Assembly (NCBI GenBank): GCA_944548615.1
Contig: OX155951.1
Coordinates: forward strand, 25,828,445 to 25,892,444
DNA from: Micropterix aruncella
Lineage: Eukaryota > Arthropoda > Insecta > Lepidoptera > Micropterigidae
DNA: 64,000 bases
Direction of reading: 5' to 3'
Positions 42,301-48,300 of this stretch are shown piece by piece. The number at the start of each line of letters is the position of its first letter. The stretch's first letter is position 1. The position numbers and the translations under genes are program-made. Under the pieces are notes generated by a model, which was not told the origin of the DNA, ran no database searches, and saw only the letters and a program-made list of their open reading frames with translations.

Positions 42301-45300
42301 TAAGGCACCAGTTGATCAAAGAGTTATAGATAATCGATGGGTCTATAAAGTCAAGCAGAATCCAGACGGAAGCATTGATCGCTACAAGGCGCGATTGGTA
42401 GTGCGGGGATTTACGCAGCAATATGGCATCGATTACCACGAAACTTTCAGCCCGGTGGTAAAGTTCACATCGATCAGAGCAATCCTGGCGTTGGCGACAT
42501 CGAAGAAAATGAAGTTGAAGCAGTTTGACATCAAGACGGCATTTCTAAATGGAGATTTAGAGGAGAATGTCTACATGAGCCAGCCAATTGGATATGATGA
42601 TGAAAGCGGGCGAGTATGTAAGCTATCAAAAAGCTTATATGGTTTGAAACAGGCATCGCGCTGTTGGAACAAAAAGTTTACTTTGTTCATCAACAAATTT
42701 GGTTTCAAAGCAAGTGAATCGGATCCATGTGTTTTCGTTTGCAACGGAGAAAACGGCATGCTAATTCTGGCAATTTACGTCGACGACGGATTGATTGCGG
42801 CGGAAAAGCAGGAAGCCATTGTTCCAGTCATCGGACACTTGAAAAAGGAATTCGAGATAAAAATATTTGACCTGAAATGTTTTTTGGGACTCGAAATTGA
42901 TCAGCGATCTGACGGATCGATTCACATTCACCAACAGGGATATGCAAGAAAGATACTTGATCGTTTTAACATGACGAATTGCAATGCAGTGTCAACACCA
43001 TTGGACATTTCTCAGAATCTTGGAGATTTTGAAACAGACGAAGAGACCAATTTTCCATATCGTGAAGCAGTTGGAAGTCTGATGTATTTGGCTGTCGCTA
43101 CCAGGCCAGATATCAGCTTTGCAGTTGGAAGTGTCAGCAGATATTTGGAAAAACCAGCTGCAGCCCATGTGAATGCAGTAAAACGCATCTTAAAGTATGT
43201 CAAGGGCACGGTGGACATGGGAATTCGCTTCGAGACAGAAAACGATTTACATTTTTGTGGATACAGCGATGCCGATTACGCCGGAGACGTCAGTACGCGA
43301 AGATCGACGTCAGGATACGTTTTCATGTTCGGAGGAAGCGTTATCAGTTGGGGATCAGAACGACAAAAATCGGTTGCACTGTCTACAACAGAATCCGAAT
43401 ATATGGCAGCATCACATGCCATAAAGGAATTGGTTTGGCTGAAAAATTTGTTGTGCGAGCTACAGCAATCGAAATTGGACGTGCCAATATTTTTCATGGA
43501 CAACCAGAGCGCAATTCGACTTGTGAAGAACCCGGAATTTCACAAGAGGACAAAGCACATCGACGTGCGATATCACTTCATCCGAGAGAAATTCGAAGAC
43601 GGAATATTTGAGCTAAAATACGTTCAGACGGATGAGCAGACAGCTGATATAATGACAAAGGCATTATCAAGGCCAAAACATCAACATTTTTGTACTTTGA
43701 TGAATGTCATGCCAAATAATTAACGTAGAGTATTCAAGGAATTAATCTTAATTTTGAATTTGTTGGTTAATTGTATTCTCAATTTTATTTTGATTTTGGC
43801 ATTGACTTGTAACAAAAAGTGGGAGTATTGAATATTATGGTTTTTCGTTGCAAGTCTGGCAACACTAGCACAGAACTGTCACAATAAATGTTTGTAACCT
43901 CAAACTGAGTCGCTGTGTTTTTTCTCTCATCGCGTCCCGTTTTCATTTTTGCTAGGACTTTAATTTACGCGGAACTTCCTGACTGGAACAATTCAACACC
44001 AATCAGTACTGAAATCGCATGGCGGTCCTAACGAGATGACCACCAATTGTAATAGACTTACCTTAAAAAAAAATGGATGCTTACATTTTCTATTAAAGAT
44101 ATCACGATTTCAAGGAACGACTCTTGCAAGAGTAGTTTATTAGTCACGTTGGTAGACACGATCAGGGTAGACAACTTAGTCAAATTATTTCTCACAGGAA
44201 TAATAAAATGACAACATTTCGATGCTTTTGATATTATGTCTGCGATCAAACGGGCAACTTCATTTTTTCCCACGTCCGGAAGTGACCATAGATCAATCGC
44301 AAGTTTTAGTAAATCTGTAAAGTAATTTATTGAAGTTTTACTAAATATGTAAAGTATATAATGAAGTTTTAGTAAATCTGTAAAGTAACTGTAATTTAAT
44401 GATAATCAAACTGAGCTGCTAAGGAATGTTGTGATAAACCCACCATGAAAGAAACATCGTATCGAAAGGGATTTCTTGACATTCAATGAACTGTACAATC
44501 ATATTACAGTTGAAACTAGGGGATGTAATGATTTTTGATTTACCAATTATTTTAAAAAATGATCGCCGATTACGAATTTCGTTTATTGTCACAGTTCTAA
44601 AATGATTCATTCATCCTGCAATTTTCTTGACATTTGAATAATGGCTATTATTGCGCTAGTATTGTCATGGGTCATTGAAAGTTGTCAACTACTAGGGGCG
44701 AACCCGCCACCCCAGGAGGTTATAACAACATTATATCGTTTTCTCTCCCACGGAGTACGCTTAAAGACTTACGGACAAACACAGTCCGCAGTCTAAACTC
44801 TGCCAACAAGCCCGTAAGAGTCCAACGTCTTACCGCGAGGCACCGGTAAGTGAACCCAGAGGGCCGACCACATATCTTTACTAGCAGATTTGGACAGATT
44901 TCTACATCCTCCAGTCTGGTCACGGATTTGAGGTCGCTTGCGCGGCCTCTACCTGACGTTAGCGTTAATTCATAATGAAGTTATAGCGGATCTGTGGCGC
45001 CCTTTGCCCGTCAAGGTCACATCGGGAACGGGTTGCCATCTGATCTTTTCTAAAGATAGATGACGCGAAGTCAGCAACTATCCCACGCATCTTAGGAATC
45101 GTACGTCTCCAGACTCCCCCGGTTATTCGCCGGATTGCATAAGCGTTGCTGACACAGCCTAGTTTGCAAGCCGCCCAGCTCCGCCCGCGATGTTCCCCGG
45201 ATCCGCACTTCCGATTACAACCACTTACGACTGCAGGTAACAGTGCAGGAGAGTTCCAAGTTAAATCTCTCTTTGAGAAGGCTTTCGGATGGGAGCTGAA

Positions 45301-48300
45301 CCCTGAGTTGGGCCGACTGAAGTAACACAAAGAAGACCATCACCACCTAAGCTACATGGAATCATTATGGACCAAACCATTAGGATTGTCAAGGGTCAGA
45401 GCTTAGTAAAAGATTGGGTGTGCGTAAATAAGACTACTTCATCTTTAGCAATATTTGACAAAGACTCCGGATCCTCTGTTGATCATTGTAGTAACTGTAA
45501 TCCACAATAGCCAGCGAACATGCCAACTACTATCTGCAGGTTTATTCTACAGGCCCAAGCAGTACCTTATCAGTAGGAGGTTGGGTTTTACAATCGCTCT
45601 CTTTGCCTGCCTGAATTTTGCCATTCTCCATTTGTACTTTACACATCCTTCTGTCCTTTTGTGAAGAGCCGTTTATGTACCCCTCTCCCAGCGGCAACTT
45701 GAGTTGTCAACTACAACGGGTGAATCTGTCACCTCAGAAAGTTTCAACAATTTGTGATCGTTCTGTCTCCCGTGAGGTGAGCGAAGACGTCCAGCAAATC
45801 CTTGAATCAGCTAGAGTCCAACGCCTTACAGTGAGGCACTAGGAAGGTAAACCAGTGAGCTCCCTCGCCCCCTGACTACCAGTTTTGGCGTGATATCTCC
45901 ATCTGGAATTAACCATCAGGATACCTCCTTCCTCCCGACTGGTTATGGGACCAGTCACTTACATGGCCTCTATCTGTTGTATTTCAGTAATAATTCAATA
46001 AGAATTTATCGCGGACCTGGGCGTCCTTTGCCCGTCATACCACTCGGGATCGGGTGACCGATAGGTCGTTTCAAAAATGGCATAACAACAGGTCTACATA
46101 TACCCCCGCTGCTTAGGATACAGTATATTTCCATAGTCTCCAGACTCCTTCAGTAATTAGTCAGAGTGCACAACCGATTGGCGTCGATCGAACGGTGCGC
46201 AAACCGTCCAGTAGCGCAGGGAGGCAATCCCCAGGGGAAACTGACCCACCTGCCAACGGAAGTATAAGTTCAGGTATACGCGCAATCGGCCATGGCTTAA
46301 CCTTGGCACAGTAGTGAGGTCGGCCAGTCGCATGACCCAACCCTGAGCTTGTATATCTCGGGAAATAACAGGAAAAAAAAAAAAAAACAGATATTTAAGT
46401 GTGAGGTGATTCTGTTTTGAGAATTCTCTATCGAGATATTCTGAAGAGCAGACAGAGAGAGATAGAGAGTAGTTTTGGAGATGATAGCAAATAAATGTGT
46501 CGCAATAAATGCAAATAAATGTATACGTACCAGACCAATAACGTGGTGTAATATGTTCGAGATAGTATTCCTCCATTAGAACAATTTTGGTCAAAATTGC
46601 AAGATAAAATTCACCATAAAACTTTCTCAATTTATCCGTTTCAAATATTTTTGAGAAATGCGAAAAAAATATATCCCATTTTCCGTGACATTTTCCTGAA
46701 ATATTTAATCTTTCCTGCATCAGAATGTCAGACTACACAGAATAAACACCACATTTATAAATACCTTTTATAGATTGTGTAATTGTCTTCTGCATTAAGT
46801 ATGTGCAGTTAGAGATGACTTTGTCCTGTACATTTCCGCGAATAGATTCTGTATCTTTAAATTTTTCTGCCTCCTAAATTACAAACAGAAATGCCATTGA
46901 ACTCATTAACTGGAGTCAGCTTTATCATAACTTGATATTACACTTCTGTGGGATGAGCGGTAGACTCCGGACTAACGACCGGCCATGGTAGTTTTAGGTT
47001 TTGCTGTCTTGTCACATGCAAGCGTACACCTTATCATCCATTCACTGCCCCTTCATGATGCGGAAACTGCAGCTTTAGATTGTTTTACTAGACAGGAGTT
47101 GATTATTTTCTTGGACAGAGCTAGATCTTTCAAGAGCTGAAACAGGGGTTTGACTGACAGGCCACAACACCAAATTCCACCGCATGAAGGTGAACAGAGA
47201 ATCCATTTTGGGTGAAAGCATTTGCGAGACCTGGGTATTAGTTTAACCTGTACACATAATTGTGGCCTTTTGGAGTATTTGTTTCCCATTGAACTGGTAA
47301 TTCTACAATAAGGGCCATCTTCCAAGATAGGAAGTAAAGAGTTATATCTGGACCCTTGTTGGTACGAGCCACTGAGAAGATAATTACCTCGCAAATAACG
47401 GCAGCGACTTTGTAATGGTGGTAGGTGAACCAACCTGGATATAAGTCCAACTAAAATATGTCTAGCTGTGCTAGGGGTATTACTACAGAGGGCACATGAT
47501 TTATGCTATTAACCCTAGAAATCTAAAGTATCGTAACAATTATGAGCGCATTTTGTTTTTGTTTATTTTCCCCATTTAGGCTAACCGCGCACCGCCGTGC
47601 GTTTTATATCCAGAGCATTTGTATACTATAGACACACATGGAAATGCGCACACTAAGACCTAAAAGTGACAGTGGCAGGACTGCCACTACAAAAAATCGT
47701 AATGGAAGTGTACTTTATTACTAAATATTATATCAAATAAGACATACTTTCCTTTTAAAAGTCACATTTTTATGATTTTTTCAATAAAAATTCTTTTATA
47801 ATAAAGGAAAAAAATGAGAAAATTACTAGATGTTACTGTCACTGAGTGCTCTTTATGGTGTATTGAATGATATGAAATGAAGCTTGAAATCTTGGAAATG
47901 CTTTATTACGAAATATATATAAAAAAACATATTTGGATTATTGAACGTTACTATTTAGTTTCTGAAAAAAAAATCTTAAGCACTACCAGCGCAGTGCCGG
48001 AACAAAAACGCAGTGCGCGTACTGCAAAAATACAGTGCTTTTCCATTCGCCATAAAAATTGTACGGCATCACAGTGCGCGCCTAGCCTTAACCTGTGACA
48101 TGGACACGCCCAACCAGTTCGTGCCTTACTTTGGCTGCATTATTACTAAGTATTTGCGTTCTCCGTTGCAGGTTGTCACTTTAGCTACCACGAACAATTT
48201 GTGTGATTCGCCCGTCCATCAAGAGAAGAATGACAACGGTCTACTGCTGCCACTGCAACAAACCAATCTGAACTGATCATCGCGGAAAGTGCTGTGTCGA

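Larger units (their letters stand above)
40139..44003 (+). mobile_element. Copia LTR retrotransposon with identical LTRs
   Basis: Two 173-bp LTRs (40144-40316, 43826-43998) appear identical base for base. CCAAT target duplications lie at 40139-40143 and 43999-44003. The primer site GGTTATGGGCCCAGC (40317-40331) is the initiator-Met half-tRNA type known from Drosophila copia, and the polypurine tract AAAAAGTGGGAG is at 43814-43825. The LTR ends are TATTGAA..TTCAACA. Confidence 0.93.
38250..44051. mobile_element. TA-flanked DNA transposon shell (Tc1-like MITE) enclosing a TE nest in ATM intron 4
   Basis: The left end CAGTGGGTGGCCATCACGTT and the reverse complement of the right end CAATTGGTGGTCATCTCGTT stay similar for about 50 bp (AGGACCGCCACGCGATTT). 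Both are flanked by TA. Its own sequence adds up to only about 410 bp (38252-38544, 40076-40138, 44004-44049). The rest is inserted mariner and Copia. Confidence 0.8.

Noticed and set aside
44419..44610. 63-codon minus-strand ORF next to ATM exon 4
   Set aside because: Exons 3 and 4 already join in phase, and the ORF shows no similarity to ATM.
46696..46732. Upstream acceptor that would lengthen ATM exon 3
   Set aside because: Joining exon 2 to 46732 puts a TGA directly after the junction; the acceptor at 46696 keeps the frame.
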